Assembly (NCBI GenBank): GCA_905183005.1
Contig: CAJJDO010000086.1
Span: 372,001-436,000, forward strand
Source: Paramecium pentaurelia
Taxonomy: Eukaryota; Ciliophora; Oligohymenophorea; Peniculida; Parameciidae
DNA: 64,000 nucleotides
Direction: 5' to 3'
This document shows positions 1-10,738 of this stretch, piece after piece. The notes under the pieces are model-generated. The model saw only the letters and a program-made list of their open reading frames with translations. It ran no database searches and was not told where the DNA came from. The position numbers and the translations under genes are program-made. Each line of letters opens with the position of its first letter. The first letter of the stretch is position 1.

Positions 1-640
1 CATCTCCTAACATTCTTACAGAACTATAATGTTCTGCAACATTTTCAATTAGATGATATGCTAAATGAAGTGAATCTTTCTAATATTGCTATTAATCAAC
101 ACTTTACTTCATTTAAAGGTCTTTCATCAGTCATTGATTTAATTATCATACATGGTCTTCCTTTCATGTGAATAAAAAAATTCACATCTAAAGCTTATGA
201 CAAAGCTTGTAATTCTAAATTACCTCCCCATTCTCCATCAGATGACATCTCTTTCAAATATTAATCAAATGTCATATCATCTTCAATGAAAAGTGCAAAG
301 AATTCTTAATTCTCTTACATTGTTTAAACAGCTAATCTTCTTAATTATTTATGATATTTTTCATCTCCATGTAATACATCTGCTATTGATCTAAAAAGAC
401 AATTTCCATCTCCTTCAACATCTCTAATTTAAAGTCCTAATTAATTCATTTCATCTTAAAACTCTTAAAAATGTTTAGCATATCCTATAAGGAAAATGTT
501 ATATTTATAATACCTTTAAGTGAACGAGCTTATCCTCTCTATTTTTTTAGTTACTTTTTTGTTTATCTTTATTATTATTTATCCTTCATCCCTTATTAAT
601 GTTTTTCATATTTTTACTTGTTTTTCTTTTTTTACATCAT
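1..640 (-). CDS. OTU-family deubiquitinase (OTUD3-like), partial at the window edge
   Basis: An OTU cysteine protease, expected to cleave ubiquitin from proteins in the cytoplasm. The N-terminus (about 45 residues) is a Lys/Gln-rich basic stretch. The OTU fold follows with the catalytic box GDGNCLFRS (Asp68, Cys71), the conserved GEWGGNLEL segment, and EHYSSVR carrying the likely catalytic His near residue 184. Two short introns, 485-513 and 80-107, keep the frame. In-frame ATG codons lie at 640, 637 and 589; I chose 640 because the basic N-terminus is typical of OTUD3-like proteins, but 589 is possible. The C-terminus lies beyond base 1. The gene is divergent from the LYR gene with only about 18 bp between the start codons. 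Family assignment is firm; the exact OTU subtype is inference. Confidence 0.9.
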
Positions 641-658
641 TCTTTATTAATTAATTTA

Positions 659-955
659 ATGAGTAATATTTATAAAGGGACTTAGCTTTTTTATAGAAGA
701 ATGCTTAAAACTATGATGAAAACTTTTAATGGGGATCCAGAAATGTTTCATAGAGTAAGAATTGAATGTCGAAATAAAATAAAAGAAAATGCAAATGAGA
801 CTGATTAAATCAAAATATAAAATCATATATTTTTTGGAGAAGAAGCTCGAGAATTCTTAGAAAATCATTTGATATCAGGAAAATTAATGCCAAATGGAAG
901 ATATCGATTTAAAGCTTAACCTTAACATAGTATGAATGATCCAATAAAGTAATGA
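659..955 (+). CDS. LYR-motif mitochondrial protein (LYRM7/MZM1-like complex III assembly factor)
   Basis: A single-exon 98-residue protein. It carries an LYR-type signature near the N-terminus (LFYRRMLKTM) followed by the helical, positively charged pattern of Complex1_LYR proteins. The middle resembles LYRM7/MZM1, which holds the Rieske Fe-S protein in the mitochondrial matrix before its insertion into complex III. The motif reads FYR rather than LYR, a common variation. The size fits the family (about 80 to 110 residues). LYR superfamily membership rests on the motif and length; the LYRM7 subtype rests on overall resemblance and is less certain. It shares a very short divergent upstream region with the OTU gene. 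Confidence 0.75.
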
Positions 956-1147
956 GTATTAATTTAATTGATTAACACAATTAAGAACTTATACAAGTAG
1001 AATTACTTATCAAATATTTTTATAAAAATAATTAGTTTATAGAAATTATCATATACTTTATTATTTTTAATTAATAATTAATCTCAAAAAAAAGTTGCTG
1101 ATGAAAAAAGGATTCCCAAAAATAAATGAATATTATAATTTAAATAA
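956..1147. other. Intergenic, AT-rich
   Basis: About 190 bp between two genes on the plus strand. I see no RNA gene or conserved element. A TGA lies in frame just upstream of the next ATG, which supports that start. Confidence 0.6.
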
Positions 1148-2706
1148 ATGCAACAGTTGAGGGGTAGCCATTTTTAATTAGGATAGACAAATTAAAGTAA
1201 ATGGTTTATATATTTTCTTTAGAGAATCAATTCACATCAATAATGAAAATGAATTTTCAAGGTGATTAAGTATATAATCAAAATGGAGTTGGTGACAAAT
1301 TAAATTTGAAAGGAGTTCATTTTCAATTAGGAGAATCAAAACGTAATTTTTATGTCAAACAACATGACAGCATTATATAGAACAACATTTAAAACTGATT
1401 TTTAGGGAAAGTAAATTGTAGAACCTGCTACATTAAATTAAGAAAAAAAAAATGATTTAAGAACAAACCATTTTGTTCTTGGTCATCAATAAGCTCAATA
1501 AGTCTCTGTCACTAGGTCAACTTATAATGAAAAACCATTATAACCAGGTTTATAAAATGAATAAGAAAGTATTCTCAATTTATTATAATTAGTTCAAAAG
1601 AATAAAATGAGATCTCATCATCATAATTTTGTAGAAACTACTTAAAAAATGATGTTGACCAATTATAATGAATAATATTAACCTTAATAATTAGAACCAA
1701 AATTAGATGTGGCTGAAAGAGCAAGATAATTAAGAGTATCAAATATTTTTCTTGGGAAAGAAGTAAAAATTATATCTATTTCTTATTAGTAATTGCCTAT
1801 GATTACTGCTTAATAAGAATATCACAATAAGAAAGAAGGTGGAATTTAAGCATCTTATAAACCAGGATTATAATCAACCAATATTAATTTAGGTACAACT
1901 ATTCCTAATTACCAAACTATCAATTAAGAATATTTTTAGAGATATTAGGTAACATCAAATCCATTTGCTGAAGAGAATAGATAAAATTTGAGAGGTAATC
2001 AATATTAAATATATCTATAAGCAACTCATTTTATTTTGGGTAAAGATAATCAACCCTATTCTTCAGAGACTAAGTCTCATTATAGAATTTATTCAGAAAA
2101 TAATGTCAAATTTACTAATAATACAACTGCATTATAAGGAAGTCATTTTACAATAGGAGATCCTAGATATATGAATCATAAAACTTAAACTTTATATACA
2201 AGTACAATGAAACCACCAGAATAATAATTAAATAATCAAGCTCGTGATTAATAAATGGATAGAGGTTCCAATTTCTAAATAGGCAGTGAGAATATAAGAT
2301 ATAAATCAGAAATGCAATCTAAGTATTTTAATATATAATTATTTAGTTTCTAAAATCCATCTGGATAAGCTGCTCAATTATCAGATAAATAATTAAAAGA
2401 TTTGAGATCATCTCATTTTGGTTTTAATGATCATAGTGGTAAGAATACATTTGTAACAACTAAATAAATGGAAGCTCTTAATTATCAATAAGGATATCCT
2501 AATAAACTAGATCCTCTTGCTAGTGCTAATTTGAGGTATTTTTTATTAATTATTAATATAGATCACATCATTTTACATTAGGACATAATAGAGAAGATTT
2601 AATATCATAAACACATGATATTCATAGACATTTAGATGGAAAACCAAATACATTAAATTAATAGTAAGCTAATAATTTAAGAAAACATCATTTTGTATTG
2701 TCATGA
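1148..2706 (+). CDS. Protein with about ten tandem HFxLG repeats, possibly axonemal
   Basis: About 483 residues in five exons; introns at 1197-1222, 1343-1370, 1763-1789 and 2536-2561 restore the frame each time. The protein is built from a spaced motif of the form LRxxHFxLG: LRGSHFQLG, LKGVHFQLG, LRTNHFVLG, a weaker LRVSNIFLG, ATHFILG, LQGSHFTIG, DRGSNFQIG, LRSSHFGFN, LRSHHFTLG and LRKHHFVLS right at the C-terminus. Spacing is roughly 30 to 60 residues, filled with polar Gln/Asn/Tyr-rich sequence; there is no membrane segment or enzyme domain. Short repeated motifs in extended polar proteins are typical of filament-binding proteins such as microtubule inner proteins of cilia, so an axonemal or cortical role is my inference. 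I do not recognise a named family. Confidence 0.85.
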
Positions 2707-2731
2707 AATCATTATTTAAATAGAACTATAT

Positions 2732-3187
2732 TCATCTATTACTAGGTTTTGGTGTAAGTTATTATAATGTTGAATCAAAATGATATCTTAAATTTTCAAG
2801 AGCATCATTTCTTTACAAAGCAAATTACTCTTGAAATTTTTTCTATTCTTACAAAGTTCTATCTTATTATTTCTTCACTTTAAATCTCTTTAATTGATCT
2901 TAAGAATCTTAAGCTAATTTCTTTTAATCCAATAATTCCTACTTTAATAATATAATTCTTTTTTAATATACTTCTAATTCATCTAATAGTTCAGTTATTG
3001 TTTATTTCTATATTCAAATATTAAATACATTATTTAAGTTATCTTATTTCAATTTTAAAACATATTCATCTGTTTCATTAATATCATTTCTATATTATTT
3101 AACTTTCTTTTTATAATCTTCATTACTATCTTCATCTGAACTACTATAATAATTTATAAGTGCTTTAGCATGATTCTCTAAATACAT
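2732..3187 (-). CDS. Small coiled-coil protein, unknown function
   Basis: About 144 residues with one 21-nt intron (3008-3028). The sequence is rich in Lys, Gln, Glu and Leu with heptad-like spacing from about residue 35 onward (for example LDELEVYQKRIILLKQELLD), so a coiled coil is likely. An acidic patch (SSSDEDSNEDY) precedes it. There is no recognisable domain, signal peptide or membrane segment. The gene is convergent with the HFxLG-repeat gene; the stop codons are 25 bp apart. It could be a basal-body or cytoskeletal component, but nothing in the sequence proves this. Confidence 0.7.
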
Positions 3188-3255
3188 TACAATTATTAGT
3201 TAATTAAACAATAATAAATAAATATATTTAATGTATATATATGTCAATAACCCTT

Positions 3256-4183
3256 TCAAAGATCTAAATCTTATTTCTTATTCTTTTTAGACTTTTAGTT
3301 TCTCTTTTCAATTTCTGATTTAACTCTCTCTAAATCCTAGAATATTATATTCAATATACTTTATCAACTTAATGTGTACCAGTTTGATGTTTTTTAGCCT
3401 TTTCTGCTAAAACCTTTTTAATATCAACTTTTTCATTGTTGTTAGTTGTTTATTCACTTTATTATTAAACTTATTATTGTTATTACTAAGTTTATTCTGG
3501 TTATTTTTCTGCAGGTGTAATTTCTTTATTTTTATTTTTCTTTTTTTTCTTCTTTTCTTAAGCACCATCATCTTTAACATCTTCTTTTTAAGTAAATCCT
3601 AATTCATTTAATATTGCATCTAAATCTTCAGTTTCTTTCTTTTTTTATTCCTTTTTCTTTGGTTATTGTTATTTTTCTTCTTATTGTTGTTTTTATTTTA
3701 ATACTTCATAATTAAATACAAATTATTACTTTGATATTAGTCTACTTATTCTTATTTTTACTCTGTTTACTATTCTGATGTTTATTCTGTAACAACTTCC
3801 TCTTAAGGTTTTTATCCCTCTTATTCCTATTATTCGTTTTCATCATCACTATTATACATCAAACCTTAGAAATTGTTTTTCTAAGAATATCAATTCATTA
3901 TTACACTTGGTTTAATTCTTCTTGCCTCTAATGCTGCTTATTACTCTTTTTGTATTTATTCTGCTTATTTCTTTTGCAATTCCTTTAATCTCATCCATTC
4001 TGGCTTATTATTTTTGTGATAAGGCTTTTTTGTTTATTTCTTGAATTCCTTATTTTATTCGGATGGTTGAGCAGCTGGCTTAATTTCTTATTCTGGAGCT
4101 TTCTCAACAATAGGTTAAACTTAATCTTCATCATCTGATATTTCTGCCCAATTTACATTTGTTGTTGTAGTATTCTCAGTCAT
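3256..4183 (-). CDS. Lys/Gln/Glu-rich low-complexity protein, unknown function
   Basis: About 284 residues with introns at 3881-3904, 3704-3729 and 3337-3359. It begins with an acidic NVNWAEISDDED segment and then carries long charged tracts: poly-Lys near the middle, a poly-Gln run, and a Lys-rich tail ending KKNKKQDLDL. The only hydrophobic island is DLDAILNELGFTQKED, which could be a short helix for protein binding. No catalytic or known RNA-binding domain is visible. The composition resembles ribosome-biogenesis or translation-associated accessory proteins, but that is a guess. Many Gln codons are TAA. Confidence 0.75.
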
Positions 4184-4730
4184 TTTAAGATATCAATTTT
4201 TAAATATTTATAATACTCAAACAAATTCAATTTTAAATCATTTTATCAAACAATATACCCAATTATGTAATTTTTTTATTATTAATTGCATCTCTATAGT
4301 TAAACTTATTCTTCTATATTCGAAGTTTGGTATTTCATTTATTCTATTCATAATATTTTTTATCTGTAAACAAGAATTCAAGTAAAATTAGAAATGGATA
4401 ATTAATACAAAAATATTTAGAATATGAAGTCTTATTAATTTAATATCTATTTATTTGCAAATTTATTGATAACTTTATTTAATTATATCATTATGCTAAT
4501 TTAAGTATATAATTATCAATATACTTATATATTAAGTTTTTATTGCTTATCATAATATAAATGATGCTATCATAAATATTAAAGTCTAAAGCCATATAAA
4601 TAAATATTTAAATTTAACTGAAATATTTTTTTACTTTAGTATTGTAATTATATATAGAGTTGATAATATAATCTCTTAACATCAAAAATATACCTATTTT
4701 TATAGTGAGAATACCGAAAAACAGTATCAA
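4184..4730. other. Intergenic, AT-rich
   Basis: About 550 bp without a supported gene on either strand. It contains the upstream flank of the tRNA-Gly gene and of the minus-strand Lys/Gln-rich gene. I see no conserved element. Confidence 0.6.
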
Positions 4731-4801
4731 GCACTGTTAGTATAAGGGTATTATGCAAGGTTGCCATCCTTGTGACACGAGTTCGAGTCTCGTACAGCGC
4801 A
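4731..4801 (+). tRNA. tRNA-Gly(GCC)
   Basis: The cloverleaf folds by eye. The acceptor stem pairs GCACTGT with ACAGCGC. The anticodon stem is CAAGG/CCTTG with loop TTGCCAT, giving anticodon GCC (glycine GGC/GGU). The T arm ACGAG-TTCGAGT-CTCGT is canonical, and the gene is followed by a discriminator A and a T-run that would terminate RNA polymerase III. The third acceptor pair is A opposite C instead of G-C. There is no intron. Confidence 0.93.
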
Positions 4802-5497
4802 ATTTTTTTATTAATTTTTATAACTATTCTTAATGTTTTAAATTTATTATCTTATAAATTAATTACAATATATTTCAATTTATGTCTTTTATTTTTTATT
4901 TGGTCTATTAATTAACTTTTAACTTAGATATTCAAAAATAGAGAGCAATTAAATAATTCAACATCTGAATTTTTTTAAGTTGAATTATAATATGTATTTT
5001 GTATTTTTATTTAGTAAAAACATGTTAAATCATTCATAGCATTATTTAATATAGAGAATAATAAACAATAACAACAAGATGGATAGTTATTTACAGATTT
5101 TTAAAGAACAACAATGAGTTTTTTTGTATTTCAATATAGCATACAATATATATTATTCAGAAATTCATGTTTGAAGATAAAATAGCCTTTTAGTAATTTC
5201 CATTTAATTTTGATAAATCATTTGATAATTTGAATTAAGGTTAAATCAGTTTTGAAATTTATAATAAGTTTTGAATTGGTTAGTAAGAATATTATTAGCT
5301 TTCTTCAAATATATTTTATAATTAATAGTTTTAATATTAAAAATTATTACATTAATTTAATAATTATTATAATTTTTATAATAATTATTATATATATTAT
5401 AAAAAGATATTTTGCCATAAATATATTACGTATTATAATGATTATTCATATCCTCTCGAAAATATCTTGAAATTATTATAATAAATAATTCAAATTC
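4802..5497. other. Intergenic, AT-rich
   Basis: About 700 bp between tRNA-Gly and SCOT. It starts with the tRNA terminator T-run. A stretch around 5250-5470 is open in one frame but is nearly pure Ile/Phe/Tyr/Asn from AT-rich sequence and is not convincing as a gene. Confidence 0.6.
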
Positions 5498-7056
5498 ATG
5501 TACATAAAGCCAATATCCTCTCTCACTCATATAGGCAGATACTATGTTCACATCATCAAGGACTTAAATGTCATCAAATAGATTCCAGCTGGATCTACTG
5601 TGCTTGTTGGTGGATTCGGATTATGTGGTATACCTGAATGCAGCATCAATGCTTTAAAGGAAGCTGGAACAAAAAATCTGACTGTTGTTAGTAATAATTG
5701 TGGAACAACTGATTTGGGATTAGGATTACTTTTGAACAATGGATAATTGAAAAGAGTGATTGCTTCATATGCAGGAGAGAATCATAACTTAGCCAAGTAA
5801 CATATAATAAATTTACAATAGGTAATACTTTGATGGCACATTGGAATTGGAATTAGTACCTTAAGGTACTTTGGCTGAAAAGTTAAGAGCAGCTGGTGCT
5901 GGTATCCCTGCTTTTTACACTCATACAGGTACAGACACTGTTGTTGAAAAGGGAGGTATTCCTATCAAATACCGCAAAGGGGGTGATGGTGTAGAAATAG
6001 AATCTAAGCCAAAACCAGTATGATAATGTTATTATAATTAGGTTGAATACTTTAATGGAAAGAAATACATAAGAGAAGACTCTATTTGGGGAGACTATGC
6101 AATTATCAAAGCAAACATGGCAGATACAAATGGTAATCTCAAATTTGTTGGAACAGCTAGAAACTTTAATCAAGATATGGTTAAAGCAGCTAAAGTTGTT
6201 ATTGCTGAAGTTGATACAATTGTGCCTGTAGGTAGCTTTGGTTTCGATGAGGCTCATATCAATGGAATTTATGTTGATTATCTCTATTAAGGAAATAATT
6301 ACTTAAAGACTGTTGAAAGACTTGTTTATGACTAAAGTGTATATGACAAACATAAGGGTATAATATTAATAATATTTTATAGATATCAAACCATAAGGGA
6401 AATTGAATCAAACTAGAAATAGAATTGCCAAAAGAGCAGCCTAAGAATTTAAAGATGGAATGTATGTTAATTTGGGCATTGGAATTCCAACTCTTATTCC
6501 TGCCTTCCTTGATAAGAGCATGACTATTCATTTTCATACAGAAATTGGAGCTATTGGAGTAGGACCTTATCCAAAATTAGGTCAAGAATTAGGAGATCTT
6601 TAAAATGCAGGAAAAGAATCATGCACTCTCAATCCAGGAGCCACTACTTTTGAAAGCAGTGAATCCTTTGGTATCATTAGAGGAGGACACTTGGATATGA
6701 CTGTTCTTGGAGCTATGCAAATAACTAAATAAGGTGATATTGCTAATTGGGTAATTCCTGGAAAAATGGTTAAAGGAATGGGAGGAGCCATGGATTTGGT
6801 TGCCTCAGGATCTAAAGTACTTGTTGTGATGGAACACACTGCCAAAGGAGAAGTCAAATTTGTTAAAGACTTATAATATCCAGCCACAGGAATGAATAAA
6901 GTTAGCTAAGTTATTACAGACAAGGCTGTCCTTGTTAAAAGAGATGGACAATTAGTATTAACTGAAATTGCAAGTGATACAACACTCGAATGGGTCAGAG
7001 CTAATACAGGGTTTGAATTAACAGTCGCAGATGACTTAAAATTCTTCAAAGTTTGA
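5498..7056 (+). CDS. Succinyl-CoA:3-ketoacid CoA transferase (SCOT/OXCT), mitochondrial
   Basis: The enzyme moves CoA from succinyl-CoA to acetoacetate in ketone-body use. About 494 residues, with alpha-like and beta-like halves fused as in eukaryotic SCOT. Introns are 5797-5821, 6018-6041 and 6358-6382. The first half shows VLVGGFGLCGIPE and GELN-type CoA-binding elements. The second half shows NLGIGIPTL, the active-site region TEIGAIGVGPYP with the catalytic Glu, GGHLDMTVLGAMQ and VKGMGGAMDL. The catalytic motif is TEIG where animals and bacteria usually have SENG; the Glu itself is kept. The N-terminus (MYIKPISSLTHIGRYY) is basic and hydroxylated with few acids, which suits a mitochondrial targeting peptide. 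Length matches the family (about 480 to 520). Confidence 0.95.
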
Positions 7057-7131
7057 TTTAATATTAAGTTATTAATATATTGATAATCTCAAATTATTTC
7101 TTTAATAAAATTAAATATATTAAACAATTAA

Positions 7132-9540
7132 TCATTCATATAAAAATCTTAAATATTATAAAAAGTCTGTTTGAATTAAGATTTACTATATGTGAACTCC
7201 ATAATCATTATGTCCTTTAATTAAATTGCTCATATTATAATTCTCAACTTTTCTGTATCCTTATTTCACTTCATTTAATCCTAAATAAAATAATATTATT
7301 ATTAAATTACCACAAAATTAATCTAATAATCTAAATGAATTGTACATCAATTTTATTACCAAATCATTTTTGCTAAACACATTACATATCCTACCTTAAA
7401 CACAATTCCATCTCCTTTTTTGAAGTTTTCTAGTGTCAACTATTCCTCCTAATATCAATATATTATTTATAGTATGTGTATTATTAGAGATATTATCTAG
7501 TTCTTTCATCATTTCATACATAACAGTAGAACCTACTGAATGAGCAATAATGTTTATTTAATAATCACCAAAAATCTTTTTATCAATTAATAAATGTGCC
7601 AAATATCTTCCAACATGTTTAGCTTCTTATTAAGATTATTCAAATGGGGCACTAGTAAAGGCTTTTAATCCACTTACAACTGCTTCCAATGGAGATTTTA
7701 ATATCATTTATTTAACTGCCTCCATCAATTTCTCTTTTACATTATTTTCTTCTTTTGGATTATTCCAATTCAATACTATAAGGTTTTAGTCTTTTAATCC
7801 TTCTAATATACTATTCTATACCGCTGAATCTGTAAACCCTGAAATGAATAGAGTAATTACAGATGATTGCATCAAATCAGGAGAGCGTTTTTCGAATTAC
7901 ATTCTATCTGGAATAGTAATATTCCTTAAATAATCTTTTTGTATCTCACTCAATAAAATCTTTATTTAGTTTATTTAATTTTCAGTTTATGAAATATTTA
8001 TCATATGATAAATCTAATTTCTTTTATAAAATTATTCCTAACTAAATTATTAAGAAACATCTTTATCATAAAGTTATATGCAAATGTGATGTTCTTGAAT
8101 TTTTACATATAGCTTTATTTCTTAATTTTATTTTTCTAATTATTTAATTATTTAATTCCTAATATCTCCTATTATGTTTTCAAAATTATTAATTAGACGA
8201 CAATTAAAATATCCATAAAATCCTTCTTTCATTAGATTAATTATATTCATTAATATATTTTTTTTTACTGATTAGTATTATGAAATAAGTAATTAATCAT
8301 TCACAAAATGAGTACCATTTAAAAGAATGAATAAATCAAAAATTAAAGATAAATTTTATTATTCTGTGATAACATTTTTCCAAAATTGATTAGCCTATTC
8401 TATTTCTTATTTATAAGTATTTCTCAATTTAATTAAAGTTTATGTAACATCTTATTAAGAATCTATTTTTGTAATTTCAGTATATTAAGATAGTATATCT
8501 AATATATATAATATTTCTTTTGATTCTACATCAACTTATAATAATAAGTAAAATAATTAGGAAGCAAATTCTTTTTCTTTAATTAAGAGGAACTCCTTTT
8601 TCTAAAAATATTAATAAAATAACTATTAAGATTTTAATTATACTTCTTCATATACTTTTTCATGTCTCATGAAGATTTGAAGAGAAGATCTTATTTTAAA
8701 TAATTAATGATCGAGTATTTTTTAAGCATATCTTGATATCACAACATTAGATAATTAAAAATTATAAAAATTTTGTAATTCATCATGTAAATATTTATGA
8801 TTTTGTATTAAAAAATTATGTATTAGATTCTTAACTTAAAATAAAGGTATTTTATTTTCCTTAATTATTGTACAAGTTTCATCTAAAATTAAATTATTTA
8901 ATTCTTATTTGTAAAATTATTTAATTTATTTGATTAATCTATTATAAATTTCTTTATTTTTTTTTTTGGCAGCTTGAATTATGTATTCATACACTGTTGT
9001 AGATATATCTTCAAAATTTTCACAAAACTCTTCAATAATAGATTCCTAATTAAATTATCCCTTAATATATTCAATAAATAACAAAGAAAGTTCATCAATA
9101 GATTAATTTAAATGTTCAACATTGAATTATTTTATATCTTCATTTTATAGATAATTAATCAAATTGTTTGAAATCATTTTTAAATTTATAATGCAACATC
9201 CAAATTTTTCTGAATAGAATTCTTTACATATTTTTATTATATTTAGTTATTGAGGGAAATGATAATTAGATAAGAAATCTTAAATATCCTTTAAACAAGA
9301 TTGATTTAATGATATTGATTTTCGTTTGATAGTTTCTAAATTAAATGATCCTTAAAATAATTGTGAGTATAAAGTAGGATCATTAGTTTAATAATTTTCA
9401 GCATTTTTAACTGATGCAAATTCAGGCCGAAATTTAGATGAAGCAATATTATAAATTTCATATGCTGACTTTGTAATAGAAATGTAATTTGTAAATTTTG
9501 CAGGTAAGAATAGTGATGCAATTTCAAAGTATGGGTTCAT
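7132..9540 (-). CDS. DUF726/TMCO4-like alpha/beta-hydrolase protein
   Basis: 792 residues, one 30-nt intron near the 3' end (about 7270-7300); the exon sum is an exact multiple of three. The C-terminal third matches the DUF726 (TMCO4) pattern: a first strand ITLFISGFTDS, then LIVLNWNNP, then the nucleophile elbow NIIAHSVGSTVMYEMM with the serine in AHSVGS, then NILILGGIVDTRK and GRICNVFSKNDLVI. This arrangement implies an alpha/beta-hydrolase core, but I cannot confirm the acid and His of a triad. The first 500 residues are helical, Ile/Leu/Asn-rich and unassigned; I do not see the membrane segments usual in TMCO4. Its start codon lies 37 bp after the stop of the next gene upstream on the same strand. 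Confidence 0.8.
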
Positions 9541-9577
9541 ATTATTTTATAAAATATTATATTTTCTAATTTATTAA

Positions 9578-10587
9578 TCATGAATTATAATGTATTTTTA
9601 CATTGCTATTTGAACATTAGAAAATTAATGTCTCTTTAGGATTTAAATAAAAAAAATCAGGATATTTATCAACTTTTTTGTAAAAACTATAATCATTATT
9701 TTACAAATTTAATATCCATTCATTATTTTCATATTTTAATTACTCCAATATAACATCATATAAATTAATAAATACTTATAATTAAACAAAATCAGATTGA
9801 TTATTATAATATTATGTTTAATTGTTTGTAAAAACTATTACTACAAAATCGCATAATTCTATTTAAATTCTACACTCCTAGTTTATAATTGTTACAGAAA
9901 AAAATCTAATTTATTTTTCTTAATTTTATTCAAAAGCAAATAGATTAGACTAAGTTTAATTTAATTTAATTATATTATTGCTTATTTCCTAAATAATTTA
10001 AATTGATTACATATAAAGATAAAGTTGAGTTTGATATATCTCTCATAAGGATGCTATTATTATTTATTATTTCTATTTTATTTGTTAATTTTTTAAAAAG
10101 GAATGCATTAGAAATTTATGAATGTAATTTTTCTAAATTCTTAATATTCAATCCACAAGGTAAACTGACTTCAAAATGAAATTCAAATAAGTATCTGTTT
10201 ATTATATCACAAATTTTTGCTCTTTTTTTTCCTAATTTTCATTTATAAATGGAATAATATCAAGAGATCCCATCAAATAATCTAAATTTTCATAAGTAGA
10301 TATAATACAATAATTTTCATTTTCATAAAAGGTGTATTAGATTTTAATTTCACTCAAAATATTAGGAGAAAAAAGTTTGTAATTTTCAAATAAAATTTGT
10401 TTTATAAAGCCTTATTAAACATTGTTTTCTTATTAGGGTTTTGTTGCAAATATCGAGAAAATTTTTAGGACCAATTACAATACCTTTTTCTCTAACCGAA
10501 GTTATCACTATAAATTTTGTTAAAAATTTCTTTAGATAGCTTTTAGATTTCAATAATATTGTTTTATTTTTCTTAATTTTCATCCAT
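9578..10587 (-). CDS. Unknown protein with an apparent one-base frameshift
   Basis: About 329 residues if one base is discounted. Reading from ATG at 10587, the frame is good through GSLDIIPFINENQEK. At an A8 run (T8 on the plus strand, 10223-10230) the coding signal moves to another frame, which continues as KRAKICDIINRYLFEFHFEV and SLPCGLNIKNLEKLHS. A 22-nt intron GTAATCAATTTAAATTATTTAG follows and the gene ends at 9578. Without the intron the length is one base over a multiple of three, which fits a single extra A. No domain is recognised; the composition is Ile/Asn/Glu-rich and soluble. It may be an assembly error in a homopolymer or a true lesion. Confidence 0.6.
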
Positions 10588-10738
10588 TTTTGTTATTTAA
10601 TTATATAAATTATATTATATTTTCAATTTTTATGATATTGGAATTTAATAATCTATTTTAATTTTACATTTAAAATTTATAAATCATAAGTTTATTTATG
10701 ATATTAAAATATTTTGAATAAAAATAGATTAAATGAAC

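Noticed and set aside
5252..5470. Open stretch of 72 codons upstream of SCOT
   Set aside because: Almost only Ile, Tyr, Phe and Asn, as expected from AT-rich noise. It also uses a stop at TGA with no domain or neighbour logic.
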